Origin: an uncultured Sphingomonadaceae bacterium
Lineage (GTDB): Bacteria > Pseudomonadota > Alphaproteobacteria > Sphingomonadales > Sphingomonadaceae
DNA length: 59,405 nt
Assembly (NCBI GenBank): GCA_937873035.1
Contig: CALMVA010000090.1
Location: 1 to 59,405 of the forward strand
Direction: 5' to 3'
Shown: in pieces, positions 16,232 through 23,510 of the stretch
How positions within the stretch are numbered: the first letter of the stretch is position 1
Layout of the letters: the number at the start of each line of letters is the position of its first letter
Program-made: the position numbers and the translations under genes
The notes under the pieces: model-generated
Seen by the model: the letters and a program-made list of their open reading frames with translations, nothing else
Told to the model about the DNA's origin: nothing
Databases searched by the model: none

Positions 16232-17463
16232 GCCGCGTGGAGGTGGTCAATTTTGGCTGCCGCCTGAACATTGCAGAGGGCGAGGCGATCCGCGCAGCGG
16301 TTGTCGACGCCGACAATCTTGTCGTGTTCAACAGCTGCGCCGTGACAGCAGAAGCCGAGCGACAGGTGCGTCAGGCTATCCGCCGCCTCAAGCGTGAACG
16401 GCCCGACGCCCGCATCGTCGTAACGGGCTGTGCGGCTGAAACCAGCGCCGCAAAATTTGCCGCTATGGACGAGGTCGAGCGTGTCGTGGGCAATGCGGAC
16501 AAGCGCGCCCCCTCTGCCTTTGGCCTGGCTGAAACGCAAGCTTCAACGACGTTTCTCCCCGCCGTTTCGGGTGCCGACCATGCCCGCGCCTTTATCGAGG
16601 TGCAAAATGGCTGCGACCATGATTGCACCTTCTGCGTGACGACACTGGCGCGCGGGCCAAGCCGCTCCGTTCCGGCCGGCGCTGTCATTGATGCCGTGAA
16701 AGCCGCTGTGGGGCGCGGCCAGCGCGAAGTGGTGCTGACGGGCGTTGACCTCACCAGCTATGGGCCTGACCTGCCCGGCGCGCCCACGCTTGGCCAGCTT
16801 GTCGAGCGTATTCTCCGTCATGTACCGGATCTTGAGCGGCTGCGACTTTCCTCGCTCGATTCGATCGAGATCGACGACCGGCTGTTCGATCTGATCGCGC
16901 ACGAACCGCGCGTGATGCCGCACGTCCACCTCTCGCTCCAGTCGGGCGACGACATGATCCTGAAGCGCATGAAGCGGCGGCACGCGCGGGCCGATGCCGT
17001 TCAGCTGGTTGAACGGCTGAAATCCGCCCGCCACGACATCACAATTGGTGCAGACATCATCGCGGGCTTCCCGACCGAGGATGAGGCGATGTTCGCCAAC
17101 AGTCTGGCACTGATCGATGAGTGCGACATCGTGTTCGGCCATATCTTTCCCTATAGCCCCCGCCCCGGCACCGCTGCCGCGCGGATGCCGCAGCTGGGCC
17201 GTGCGGTTGCCAAGGCGCGCGCAGAACAATTGCGCGCCGCCGCAAACGCCCGGCGCGCCGCATGGCTCGCAAGCCTTGTGGGCACACGCCAGCAGGTTCT
17301 GGTCGAGCTGGACGGGCGGACCGGCCATGCCGCCAATTATGCGGCGATCGAAATTCCCGAAAGAAGCGATTTCCGCTTTGCGCCCGATGCCCTAAAGGGC
17401 CGCATCATGACTCTTACCATCACCGCCAGCGATGGCGCCAAGCTGACCGGCCTTCCTGCATGA
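16228..17463 (+). CDS. mtaB: tRNA t6A37 methylthiotransferase MtaB
   Basis: A 411-residue radical-SAM enzyme that converts t6A37 to ms2t6A37 in ANN-decoding tRNAs. The N-terminal MTTase domain has cysteines in 'NFGCRLNIAEGE', 'NSCAVTAEAERQVRQ' and 'VTGCAAE' for the second iron-sulfur cluster. The radical-SAM triad is C129-x3-C133-x2-C136 in 'NGCDHDCTFCV'. 'HLSLQSGDDMILKRMKRRH' is the family signature. ATGA overlaps join it to dapF before and ftsY after. Confidence 0.95.
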   Translation: MSRVEVVNFGCRLNIAEGEAIRAAVVDADNLVVFNSCAVTAEAERQVRQAIRRLKRERPDARIVVTGCAAETSAAKFAAMDEVERVVGNADKRAPSAFGLAETQASTTFLPAVSGADHARAFIEVQNGCDHDCTFCVTTLARGPSRSVPAGAVIDAVKAAVGRGQREVVLTGVDLTSYGPDLPGAPTLGQLVERILRHVPDLERLRLSSLDSIEIDDRLFDLIAHEPRVMPHVHLSLQSGDDMILKRMKRRHARADAVQLVERLKSARHDITIGADIIAGFPTEDEAMFANSLALIDECDIVFGHIFPYSPRPGTAAARMPQLGRAVAKARAEQLRAAANARRAAWLASLVGTRQQVLVELDGRTGHAANYAAIEIPERSDFRFAPDALKGRIMTLTITASDGAKLTGLPA

Positions 17464-18398
17464 GCGATACCGAGAACACCCCATGGCACAAGAAACTGCT
17501 TGGCGGCTTCAAGCGCACGTCGGAGCGGCTGAGTGAAAACCTGACGGGCCTTGTCACCAAGTCAAAGCTCGATGCCGAAACGCTCGACGAGATCGAGGAA
17601 GCGCTCATCATGTCCGATCTTGGCCCGACCACCGCGCACCGGGTGCGCGAGAAGCTGGCCGATAGCCGCTATGAGCGCGGCATTGACGAAACAGGCGTGC
17701 GCACTGTCGTTGCCGAAGAAATCCTAAGCGTGCTGGCACCTGTCGCCAAGCCGCTCGATATTATCGCCTTTCCCCGGCCACAGGTCATTCTGGTGATCGG
17801 CGTCAACGGCTCTGGCAAGACGACGACCATCGCCAAGCTCGCCCATCTGTTTCTTGAGCAGGATTATGGCGTGATGCTGGCGGCGGGAGACACCTTCCGC
17901 GCCGCCGCCATCGGCCAGCTCAAGGTCTGGGCAGAGCGGCTCGGCGTGCCCATCGTCTCCGGCCCCGAAGGCGGCGATGCGGCGGGCATCGTGTTCGATG
18001 CCGTCAAACAGGCGACTGAAACCGGCATCGACGTGCTGATCGTCGATACTGCGGGCCGCCTCCAGAACAAGCGCGAGTTGATGGACGAGCTGGCAAAGAT
18101 CCGCCGCGTGCTCGGCCGCATCAACCCCGCCTCGCCCCATGATGTCGTCCTCGTGCTCGACGCGACGACGGGGCAGAATGCGCTCTCGCAGATCGAAATC
18201 TTCAAGGAAGTGGCGGGCGTGACCGGGCTTGTCATGACCAAGCTCGATGGCACCGCGCGCGGCGGCGTGCTGGTGGCGGCGGCTGAAAAATTCGGCCTTC
18301 CCATCCACGCCATCGGCGTTGGCGAGACGATGGAGGACCTGAAACCCTTCGACGCCGCCGAAGTCGCCAACATCATCGCCGGAGCCGATAAGACATGA
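17460..18398 (+). CDS. ftsY: signal recognition particle receptor FtsY
   Basis: A 312-residue SRP receptor GTPase. Starting at 17460 (MSDTENTPWHKKLLGG) gives an ATGA overlap with mtaB and a short N-region, the usual alphaproteobacterial form lacking the long acidic A domain of E. coli; longer in-frame readings run deep into mtaB. The N domain 'ETLDEIEEALIMSDLG', the G1 loop 'GVNGSGKTTTIAKLA', 'DTFRAAAIGQLKVWAERL', 'DTAGRLQNKRELMDEL' and 'TKLDGTARGG' are all canonical. It receives ribosome-SRP complexes at the membrane. Confidence 0.96.
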   Translation: MSDTENTPWHKKLLGGFKRTSERLSENLTGLVTKSKLDAETLDEIEEALIMSDLGPTTAHRVREKLADSRYERGIDETGVRTVVAEEILSVLAPVAKPLDIIAFPRPQVILVIGVNGSGKTTTIAKLAHLFLEQDYGVMLAAGDTFRAAAIGQLKVWAERLGVPIVSGPEGGDAAGIVFDAVKQATETGIDVLIVDTAGRLQNKRELMDELAKIRRVLGRINPASPHDVVLVLDATTGQNALSQIEIFKEVAGVTGLVMTKLDGTARGGVLVAAAEKFGLPIHAIGVGETMEDLKPFDAAEVANIIAGADKT

Positions 18399-18994
18399 CC
18401 GATCCCGCCGCCCCGCCGCCCGAAAACAAGCCCGCGGCCCCCAATCTGCTGGTGGACCTCGGCCCGCTCGGCATCTTCCTGCTGACCTATTGGGCGACCA
18501 ATGTCTGGATTGCGACGGGCGCTTTCATGGCCGCCACCGCTGCCGCCATCATCTGGTCGCGCGTGAAGCATGGCAAAGTCTCCGTCATGCTCATGTTCTC
18601 TGGCGTGATGGTGCTGTTTTTCGGCGGCCTCACCATCTGGCTGCACGATGAAACCTTCATCAAGATGAAGCCCACGCTCTATTATGCGATGGTGGCCGGG
18701 CTGCTCTTCTTCGGCACGATCACCAAAAAGCCGACGCTCGAACTGGTAATGGCGCACGCCTACCCTGAACTCAGCCAGCGCGGCTGGCATTTGCTCACAC
18801 GCAATTTCGCGTGGTTTTTCGTCGCGATGGCGATTGCCAATGAGCTTGTCTGGCGCAACAGCTCAACGGGCTTCTGGCTCGGCTACAAGCTGTGGGGCGC
18901 CTTCCCCGCGACCTTGCTGTTCGGCGCGGCCAACATCCCGATGATCCTGCGCCACACACCCAAGGCGGAAGAGGCGGCGGACAAGGGCAAATAG
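18395..18994 (+). CDS. yciB: inner membrane-spanning protein YciB / septation protein A family
   Basis: A 199-residue protein with five to six membrane segments. 'LGPLGIFLLTYW', 'KPTLYYAMVAGLLFFGTITKKPTLELVM' and 'NFAWFFVAMAIANELVWRNSSTGFW' are the YciB/IspZ family signatures. Family members affect envelope maintenance and septation but the biochemical role is unclear. Its ATG overlaps ftsY by 4 bases; it ends the dapF-mtaB-ftsY-yciB unit and is followed by a large inverted repeat. Confidence 0.93.
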   Translation: MTDPAAPPPENKPAAPNLLVDLGPLGIFLLTYWATNVWIATGAFMAATAAAIIWSRVKHGKVSVMLMFSGVMVLFFGGLTIWLHDETFIKMKPTLYYAMVAGLLFFGTITKKPTLELVMAHAYPELSQRGWHLLTRNFAWFFVAMAIANELVWRNSSTGFWLGYKLWGAFPATLLFGAANIPMILRHTPKAEEAADKGK

Positions 18995-19026
18995 CCCACA
19001 CCGGTCGCCGCTTCACACCGTTCGCG

Positions 19027-19095
19027 CTGAGTTTGTCGAAGCGCCGTCCTTCCAATTGGCTGCACAGATGAAGGACAGCCCTTCGACAAGCTCAG
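19027..19095. repeat. long inverted repeat between yciB and pspF (REP-like)
   Basis: Arms CTGAGTTTGTCGAAG (19027-19041) and CTTCGACAAGCTCAG (19081-19095) pair with one G-T, and an inner segment GTCCTT/AAGGAC (19046-19051 with 19071-19076) extends the stem. The loop is about 19 bases. The 'CTTCGACAAGCTCAGG' sequence is a very widespread intergenic palindrome in proteobacterial genomes. It separates two convergent genes and may end both transcripts, though it lacks a U run. Confidence 0.75.
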
Positions 19096-19123
19096 GGCCA
19101 GCGGGGTGTCAGGTGACAGCAGC

Positions 19124-20158
19124 TTACCCCGCCGTCTCAAGCAGGCCGTGCTTTTTCAGACAGTGACGCAGCTGGTCGTAGCTTAGCCCCAGCGCCTTGG
19201 CCGTTGCGCGCTGGTTGTGCCGGTGACGGCGCAACGCCTCTTCCAGCAGGCATCGCTCATAAGTGCCGACCGCCGCACGCAGGTCAGCCGGAAGCGGTCC
19301 GGCGACGGGCGGCGCGGGTTGATCTGCAAGTGCCGGCTCAGCCGCCACCTCTTTCCGCACAATGCCCTGCCCTGATGCGGGCTGCCAAGGCGAGACAAAA
19401 GGATCGAACACGATGTTGGCGACAGGCAGACCCGGATCATCCCAGCGATAAACAGCGCGCTCCACCACATTGCGCAACTCGCGGATATTGCCGGGCCAAG
19501 GATAGGCCTCCATCTCGACCATCGCCTCGACATCGAAGCCCGGCCAACGCGGCCAATCCAGCTCTGACGACATACGCCGCCCGAAAAAGTCGGCCAGTTC
19601 GGCAATATCGCCCTCGCGGGCGCGCAGCGGCGGCAGCGTGATGACATCGAACGAGAGCCTGTCGAGCAAGTCCGCCCGGAAGCGCCCTTTTTCGACCAAA
19701 GCCGGCAAATGCTCATTGGTGGCAGCGACAATGCGCACATCGACGCGCATGGGCTTGTTGGAGCCAATCCGCGTCACCTCGCCATATTCTACCGCGCGCA
19801 GCAACCGCTCCTGCGCGCCGGCCGAGAGCGTGCCCAATTCATCAAGAAAGAGCGTGCCACCATCGGCCTCTTCAAAGCGACCGATGCGCGCACGCGTTGC
19901 CCCCGTAAAGGCGCCCGCCTCATGGCCGAACAGTTCGGCCTCGATCAGCGTTTCGGTGAGTGCGGCACAGTTCATGGCGACAAACGGCCCGTCCCAGCGC
20001 ATCGACAGACGGTGCAGACGCTCGGCAACCAGTTCCTTGCCTGTCCCGCGTTCCCCGATGACGAGCACAGGCCGGTTGAGTTGCGCCGCACGGCTGACCC
20101 GCTCGACGCTATCAAGAAACGCCATCGACTGGCCAATGAACTGATTTCCACGATCCAT
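19124..20158 (-). CDS. pspF: sigma-54 enhancer-binding activator of the Psp operon
   Basis: A 344-residue PspF. As usual for PspF it has no N-terminal sensory domain and begins directly with the AAA+ module: Walker A GERGTGKE (35-42), GAFTGA loop that contacts sigma-54 (82-87), Walker B '[10 protein letters not shown]', and arginine-finger region. A Fis-type helix-turn-helix ('[27 protein letters not shown]') ends the protein. In E. coli PspA binds PspF and inhibits it until membrane stress occurs. The gene is divergent from the psp operon, with a consensus sigma-54 promoter in between. Confidence 0.95.
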   Translation of the reverse strand: MDRGNQFIGQSMAFLDSVERVSRAAQLNRPVLVIGERGTGKELVAERLHRLSMRWDGPFVAMNCAALTETLIEAELFGHEAGAFTGATRARIGRFEEADGGTLFLDELGTLSAGAQERLLRAVEYGEVTRIGSNKPMRVDVRIVAATNEHLPALVEKGRFRADLLDRLSFDVITLPPLRAREGDIAELADFFGRRMSSELDWPRWPGFDVEAMVEMEAYPWPGNIRELRNVVERAVYRWDDPGLPVANIVFDPFVSPWQPASGQGIVRKEVAAEPALADQPAPPVAGPLPADLRAAVGTYERCLLEEALRRHRHNQRATAKALGLSYDQLRHCLKKHGLLETAG

Positions 20159-20190
20159 TACCGATATTTAGCGTATTTCACCAATCATTA

Positions 20191-20254
20191 GCAATCTATT
20201 GCGCCGGAAATATCTCCACTTTGGCGGAAAAAGCCCGGAATTGCGCCAGTTCCG
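20191..20254 (+). promoter_or_regulatory. candidate PspF upstream activating sites
   Basis: ATTGCGCC occurs twice (20198-20205 and 20240-20247), 42 bases or four helical turns apart. The first overlaps the palindrome GCAATCTATTGC (20191-20202); the second lies in an imperfect palindrome GGAATTGCGCCAGTTCC (20238-20254). Their location just upstream of the sigma-54 promoter fits enhancer sites, but the PspF consensus in this group is not known to me. Confidence 0.4.
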
Positions 20255-20259
20255 CAAAC

Positions 20260-20274
20260 TGGCACGGCTTATGC
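20260..20274 (+). promoter_or_regulatory. sigma-54 promoter of the psp operon
   Basis: TGGCACG-GCTT-ATGC, with GG at 20261-20262 and GC at 20273-20274 exactly ten bases apart, closely matches the TGGCACG-N4-TTGC consensus. Transcription should start near 20285, giving a leader of about 55 bases before the 51-residue peptide gene. Confidence 0.88.
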
Positions 20275-20339
20275 GAAGGAGAGGATATGTCGCACCAAGC
20301 GGCCAACAGATTAGACGCCAAGTTTCAGGGAGACCTATA

Positions 20340-20495
20340 ATGACTGGTTACAAAGCTTTCGATTTCCGCACTTCGCTTCTCGCCATCGTCGCCACCATCC
20401 TGGTGAGCACGAGCAGCCTCTTCTTCGCGGCTGGCCCGGTTGGTCAGGCAAGTGCCCAAACGACGCAGGCCGCTGCTGAATGGCCGCTCGCCTGA
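20340..20495 (+). CDS. 51-residue exported or membrane peptide, first gene of the psp operon
   Basis: A short gene beginning at the ATG at 20340, with CAGGGAG about 8 bases upstream. An in-frame start further upstream is ruled out because it would lie before the predicted sigma-54 transcription start. The product has a polar, basic N-terminus (MTGYKAFDFR), a hydrophobic core (residues 11-33) and 'GQASA/QTT', which looks like a signal-peptidase site; cleavage would leave only about 12 residues. I recognise no function. Being the first gene under PspF/sigma-54 control it is probably a stress-induced envelope peptide or a leader affecting pspA translation. Confidence 0.7.
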   Translation: MTGYKAFDFRTSLLAIVATILVSTSSLFFAAGPVGQASAQTTQAAAEWPLA

Positions 20496-20531
20496 TCGCT
20501 CTACCGGCCGATCCCCCCGGCCGGAGACCCC

Positions 20532-20566
20532 GCCGGGGAGGGTATCCATCCCCCACCCTCCCCGGC
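20532..20566 (+). other. strong hairpin between the peptide gene and pspA
   Basis: A perfect 12-base stem GCCGGGGAGGGT (20532-20543) / ACCCTCCCCGGC (20555-20566) with an 11-base loop and no U run. It lies between the first psp gene and pspA, so it may set mRNA stability or partial termination within the operon. Confidence 0.75.
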
Positions 20567-20614
20567 CCCCAATTCAAGCCCCCGCTTAAAGTCACACCGA
20601 AGGAGTTTCATCAG

Positions 20615-21280
20615 ATGGGCATTTTCTCCCGCACGCGCGACATCATCGCCGCCAACGTCACCGACCTGCTCGACAAGGCGGAAGACCCGGCCAAGATGAT
20701 TCGCATGATTATTATGGAAATGGAAGAAACGCTGATCGAAGTTCGCGCTTCGGCGGCGCGCACCATTGCCGACCAGAAGGAACTCCGCCGCCACATCGCC
20801 AAGCTGGAGCAGCTTCAGGACAGCTGGAAGGAAAAGGCCGAACTCGCGCTCTCCAAGGATCGTGAAGACCTGGCTAAGGCCGCGCTCGTGGAACGCCAGA
20901 AGGCGGTCGACATGGCCGAACAGCTCAAGAGCGAAATCTCGGTTCTCGACGATGCGCTGCGCGCCAATGAGGAAGACATCACCAAGTTGCAGGCCAAGCT
21001 GCGCGAAGCCCGCGCACGCCAGAACAGCATCGTGACGCGCCTCGAAGCCGCTTCAAACCGCATCCGCGTGCGTGAAGCCTATGCCGGTGCCAAGGTGGAT
21101 GAAGCCTTTGCCCGCTTCGATATGCTCGAACGCCGTGTCGATCTGGCCGAAGGCCGCGCCGATGCGCTGGGCCTTGGCGCACAGCCCAAGACGCTCGAAG
21201 AGGAAATCGCCGAGCTGAAGTCGTCCGAAAAGGTCGATGCCGAGCTGGAAGCCCTCAAGGCCGCCGTGAAGAAGGGCTGA
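20615..21280 (+). CDS. pspA: phage shock protein A
   Basis: A 221-residue PspA/IM30 (ESCRT-III-like) protein. The start at 20615 gives the canonical 'MGIFSRTRDIIAANVTDLLDKAEDPAKMIRMIIMEMEETL' with AAGGAG upstream; an in-frame extension runs back through the hairpin. Almost all the rest is long coiled-coil helix. PspA binds stressed inner membrane and, in the resting state, inhibits PspF. The pspB ATG follows 4 bases after its stop. Confidence 0.96.
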   Translation: MGIFSRTRDIIAANVTDLLDKAEDPAKMIRMIIMEMEETLIEVRASAARTIADQKELRRHIAKLEQLQDSWKEKAELALSKDREDLAKAALVERQKAVDMAEQLKSEISVLDDALRANEEDITKLQAKLREARARQNSIVTRLEAASNRIRVREAYAGAKVDEAFARFDMLERRVDLAEGRADALGLGAQPKTLEEEIAELKSSEKVDAELEALKAAVKKG

Positions 21281-21284
21281 TCCG

Positions 21285-21512
21285 ATGGAAGACGTATTCG
21301 TTCCGCTGATCGCCATTACGTCAATCTTCGTCGGGCTGCCCTGGCTGGTTCTTCACTATATGACCAAATGGAAGACCGCCGCCACGCTGACCCGCGAGGA
21401 TGAGAACCTTCTTGACGAACTTTATGACATCGCCCGCAGGCTCGAAGACCGGATGACGACCATCGAACGGATTATCGCTGCCGACGACCCCAACTGGAAA
21501 AAGGGCGCCTGA
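21285..21512 (+). CDS. pspB: phage shock protein B
   Basis: A 75-residue PspB: one N-terminal membrane segment (residues 6-26) and a cytoplasmic coiled coil 'EDENLLDELYDIARRLEDRMTTIERIIAADDPNW'. The ending 'D-P-N-W' matches E. coli PspB. PspB and PspC sense membrane stress and recruit PspA away from PspF. The five genes after pspC encode proteins of the same plan, so this gene is the likely prototype of that array. Confidence 0.93.
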   Translation: MEDVFVPLIAITSIFVGLPWLVLHYMTKWKTAATLTREDENLLDELYDIARRLEDRMTTIERIIAADDPNWKKGA

Positions 21513-21548
21513 AAGCGCCGCACCCAAACGCCAACAGGAGTAAGAACC

Positions 21549-21926
21549 ATGGCTGCAAGCCGCACCCGCTTTTACCTCGACAAGCAGAACGCCAAATGGC
21601 TGGGCGTATGTTCGGGGATCGCCGATTATACCGGCGTCGATGTCACCTGGGTTCGCGTCGGCACGGTGCTCGGCACCATCCTCGGCTCAGGCTTTCTGGT
21701 GATCGCCTATCTCGTCATCGCGTGGATCGCCGAACCCAAGCCGATCGGCCTTTATACCGACAAGGAAGAGGCCGAATTCTGGCAGGGCGTTCGCCAGTCG
21801 CCCACGCGCACCGCGCGTGATGTGCGCTCCAAGATGCGCGACATCGACCGCCGCCTCGCCGATGCCGAAACGCATTATACGAGCCGCAATACCCGGCTTG
21901 CCGACGAAATCGACAGCCTGAAATAA
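21549..21926 (+). CDS. pspC: phage shock protein C
   Basis: A 125-residue PspC. The PspC domain 'FYLDKQNAKWLGVCSGIADYTGVDVTWVRVGTV' is followed by a membrane segment 'ILGSGFLVIAYLVIAWIAEPKP' (about 42-63) and a long cytoplasmic tail. The tail ends 'RLADEIDSLK', the same kind of terminal coil as in the small proteins encoded downstream ('EIERLK', 'EIEQLR', 'EIDRLR', 'EIEKLR'). AGGAG lies upstream of the ATG. Confidence 0.94.
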   Translation: MAASRTRFYLDKQNAKWLGVCSGIADYTGVDVTWVRVGTVLGTILGSGFLVIAYLVIAWIAEPKPIGLYTDKEEAEFWQGVRQSPTRTARDVRSKMRDIDRRLADAETHYTSRNTRLADEIDSLK

Positions 21927-21955
21927 GCCGAAAGCCCATAGGGAGGAGACACATC

Positions 21956-22246
21956 ATGAGCTGGGGTGGACCGACATTCATACTGGCCATCATCGCCATC
22001 AGCACCTTCGGCTGGGTTGCCACAAGCTGGATCCGCGCCCGCCACGGCTACCCGGTGGAAGGAGAATGGGGCGGCACCGTCTCAAAATCCGACCCGGAGG
22101 CCGAGCGCAAGATTGCCCTCCTCTCTTCCGAGAATGAGCGGCTGACCGGGCAGGTCAGCCGTCTGGAGGAGCGGATCGCGGTTCTCGAACGGATCGCAAC
22201 CGATGCACCTTCGCGCCTGACTGCCGAAATTGAACGCCTGAAATAA
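21956..22246 (+). CDS. PspB-like small membrane coiled-coil protein 1
   Basis: A 96-residue protein I cannot name. One membrane segment (residues 6-25), then 'RARHGYPVEGEWGG' and a coiled coil ending 'RLEERIAVLERIATD' and 'EIERLK'. The GYP-x-E-x-x-WG stretch is shared with the next gene's product and the coil motif with all five array members. The plan (one membrane segment, cytoplasmic coil) is that of PspB. GGGAGGAG stands upstream; 29 bases after pspC, surely in the psp operon. Confidence 0.85.
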   Translation: MSWGGPTFILAIIAISTFGWVATSWIRARHGYPVEGEWGGTVSKSDPEAERKIALLSSENERLTGQVSRLEERIAVLERIATDAPSRLTAEIERLK

Positions 22247-22257
22247 GGACTAAACAC

Positions 22258-22578
22258 ATGGAAAAGGTGGAAATCTTCAAGGCGCTCGCCCCGTTCTTCG
22301 CGATGATCGCCCTTGTCGGGCCGATCAGCTGGGTGATCGTGACACGAATGAAGATCAAGAACGGCTATCCGCTGGAAAACGGGTGGGGCAAGCCGCTTTA
22401 CCCGCGCCAGACGACCGAAGAGCTGGAACGCATCAAGCTGCTGAGCCAGGAAAACGCGCAGCTCCGCGCCGAACTCGGCTCGATCAAGGATCGCCTCGCC
22501 AATGTCGAGCGGATCGTGACCGACGAGGCCCATAGCCTCAACCGCGAGATCGAACAGCTTCGCGGCAAGGCCAACTAA
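22258..22578 (+). CDS. PspB-like small membrane coiled-coil protein 2
   Basis: A 106-residue protein, the longest of the array. Membrane segment about residues 10-29, then 'KNGYPLENGWGKPLYP', clearly related to protein 1, and a coil containing 'RIKLLSQENAQLRAEL', 'SIKDRLANVERIVTD' and 'EIEQLR'. The same gene plan and the 11-base gap to its neighbour argue for duplication within the operon. AAGGA precedes the ATG. Function unknown; membrane-stress role inferred from context. Confidence 0.85.
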   Translation: MEKVEIFKALAPFFAMIALVGPISWVIVTRMKIKNGYPLENGWGKPLYPRQTTEELERIKLLSQENAQLRAELGSIKDRLANVERIVTDEAHSLNREIEQLRGKAN

Positions 22579-22592
22579 GGAAGGACTCGCCC

Positions 22593-22859
22593 GTGGACGG
22601 ACTTTTCGCCCTCATTCCGATCATCGCGCTGATGATCCCCGTCGTCGCCATCGTCTCGCGCACGGTCAACAAGATGATCGCGGTCAAGGAAAAGCAGTTG
22701 CTCGTCCAGACCAACATGACCGCCGAAAAGGCGGCGCAATATGCAGCCCATGTCGAGCGGCTGGAACAGCGCGTCCGCGTGTTGGAGCGTATCGTGACCG
22801 ACAAGGGCCTTGCGCTTTCCGACGAGATCGACCGGCTGCGCGGCGCCCCCATCAACTAG
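22593..22859 (+). CDS. PspB-like small membrane coiled-coil protein 3
   Basis: An 88-residue protein from a GTG start with GGAAGGA upstream. The N-terminal membrane segment (residues 4-22) is followed by a basic stretch 'NKMIAVKEKQL' and a coil ending 'RLEQRVRVLERIVTD' and 'EIDRLRG'. It lacks the GYP/WG block of proteins 1 and 2, so it is the more diverged type, closer to PspB in length. Confidence 0.85.
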   Translation: MDGLFALIPIIALMIPVVAIVSRTVNKMIAVKEKQLLVQTNMTAEKAAQYAAHVERLEQRVRVLERIVTDKGLALSDEIDRLRGAPIN

Positions 22860-22888
22860 AACCAGAACAACGCCCAGGGAGACAAGAG

Positions 22889-23131
22889 ATGAATCCGTTT
22901 GAAATGGTCGTCCTGATCGTCGCCATCGCCACGATTGGCCGGATCATGACTGCAAAATACGGCGTCCGAAAGGACCGGCACGGCAATGACATCGTTGTGG
23001 ACAATGCAGAAAACGCCCGTCTGCGCGATGAGATCAAGACGCTCAAGGAGCGCGTTGCCGTTCTGGAACGCCTCGCCACTGACACCAACAGCGCGGCCGC
23101 ACTTGACCGCGAAATCGAAAAGCTGCGCTGA
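22889..23131 (+). CDS. PspB-like small membrane coiled-coil protein 4
   Basis: An 80-residue protein: membrane segment (residues 4-20), 'TAKYGVRKDRHGN', then a coil 'AENARLRDEIKTLKERVAVLERLATD' in two heptad blocks and the terminal 'REIEKLR'. CAGGGAG lies upstream. The KYG stretch after the membrane segment echoes the RHGYP/KNGYP of proteins 1 and 2. Confidence 0.85.
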   Translation: MNPFEMVVLIVAIATIGRIMTAKYGVRKDRHGNDIVVDNAENARLRDEIKTLKERVAVLERLATDTNSAAALDREIEKLR

Positions 23132-23165
23132 GCAACCGCGCGGCAAGGTTCATGGGAGAACCAAC

Positions 23166-23399
23166 ATGACTGACGCAACCGCCATCATCTACGCCGTTAC
23201 CGGGCTTGCAGGGATTGCCCTTGCCTCACTGGTCGGCCTTGCGGCCTTTACCCGCTGGATTGACCTCAAGCGCGCCGAGTTTGACCATCGCCATGGCCCC
23301 GCCGCGGCCCTGCCCGGCACATCGAGCCGGATAGAGATTGCCGACCTGAAGGAGCGCATCCGCAAGCTGGAAGCCATTGCCGCAGGCGTCGATCTGTAA
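23166..23399 (+). CDS. PspB-like small membrane coiled-coil protein 5
   Basis: A 77-residue protein, last of the psp operon. The start at 23166 is chosen over a longer in-frame reading because GGGAGAA precedes it and the membrane segment (residues 6-28) begins there. The end 'IADLKERIRKLEAIAAGVDL' keeps the first part of the array motif but lacks the final E-I-x-x-L coil. Its stop codon touches palindromic repeat copy 2, followed by a strong terminator. Confidence 0.8.
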   Translation: MTDATAIIYAVTGLAGIALASLVGLAAFTRWIDLKRAEFDHRHGPAAALPGTSSRIEIADLKERIRKLEAIAAGVDL

Positions 23400-23502
23400 G
23401 AGCGATTTCGAGTGCGGCGGATACGCCGCACGACTCGGAAATCGCGGACAGAAACAGTTTTGGAACGCGGTTTTGGTGCCATCAAAACCGGACAAGCTCC
23501 AA
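23399..23502. repeat. palindromic repeat, copy 2
   Basis: Same element as 15310-15412. Hairpin 1 (23404-23443) has inner stem GCGGCG-GATA-CGCCGC; hairpin 2 (23468-23490) has CGGTTTTGGT-GCC-ATCAAAACCG. Compared with copy 1, T-A pairs are replaced by C-G in hairpin 1, and one A-T becomes G-T in hairpin 2, so pairing is kept while sequence drifts. It begins at the last base of the preceding stop codon. Confidence 0.8.
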
Positions 23503-23510
23503 TGTGAAAC

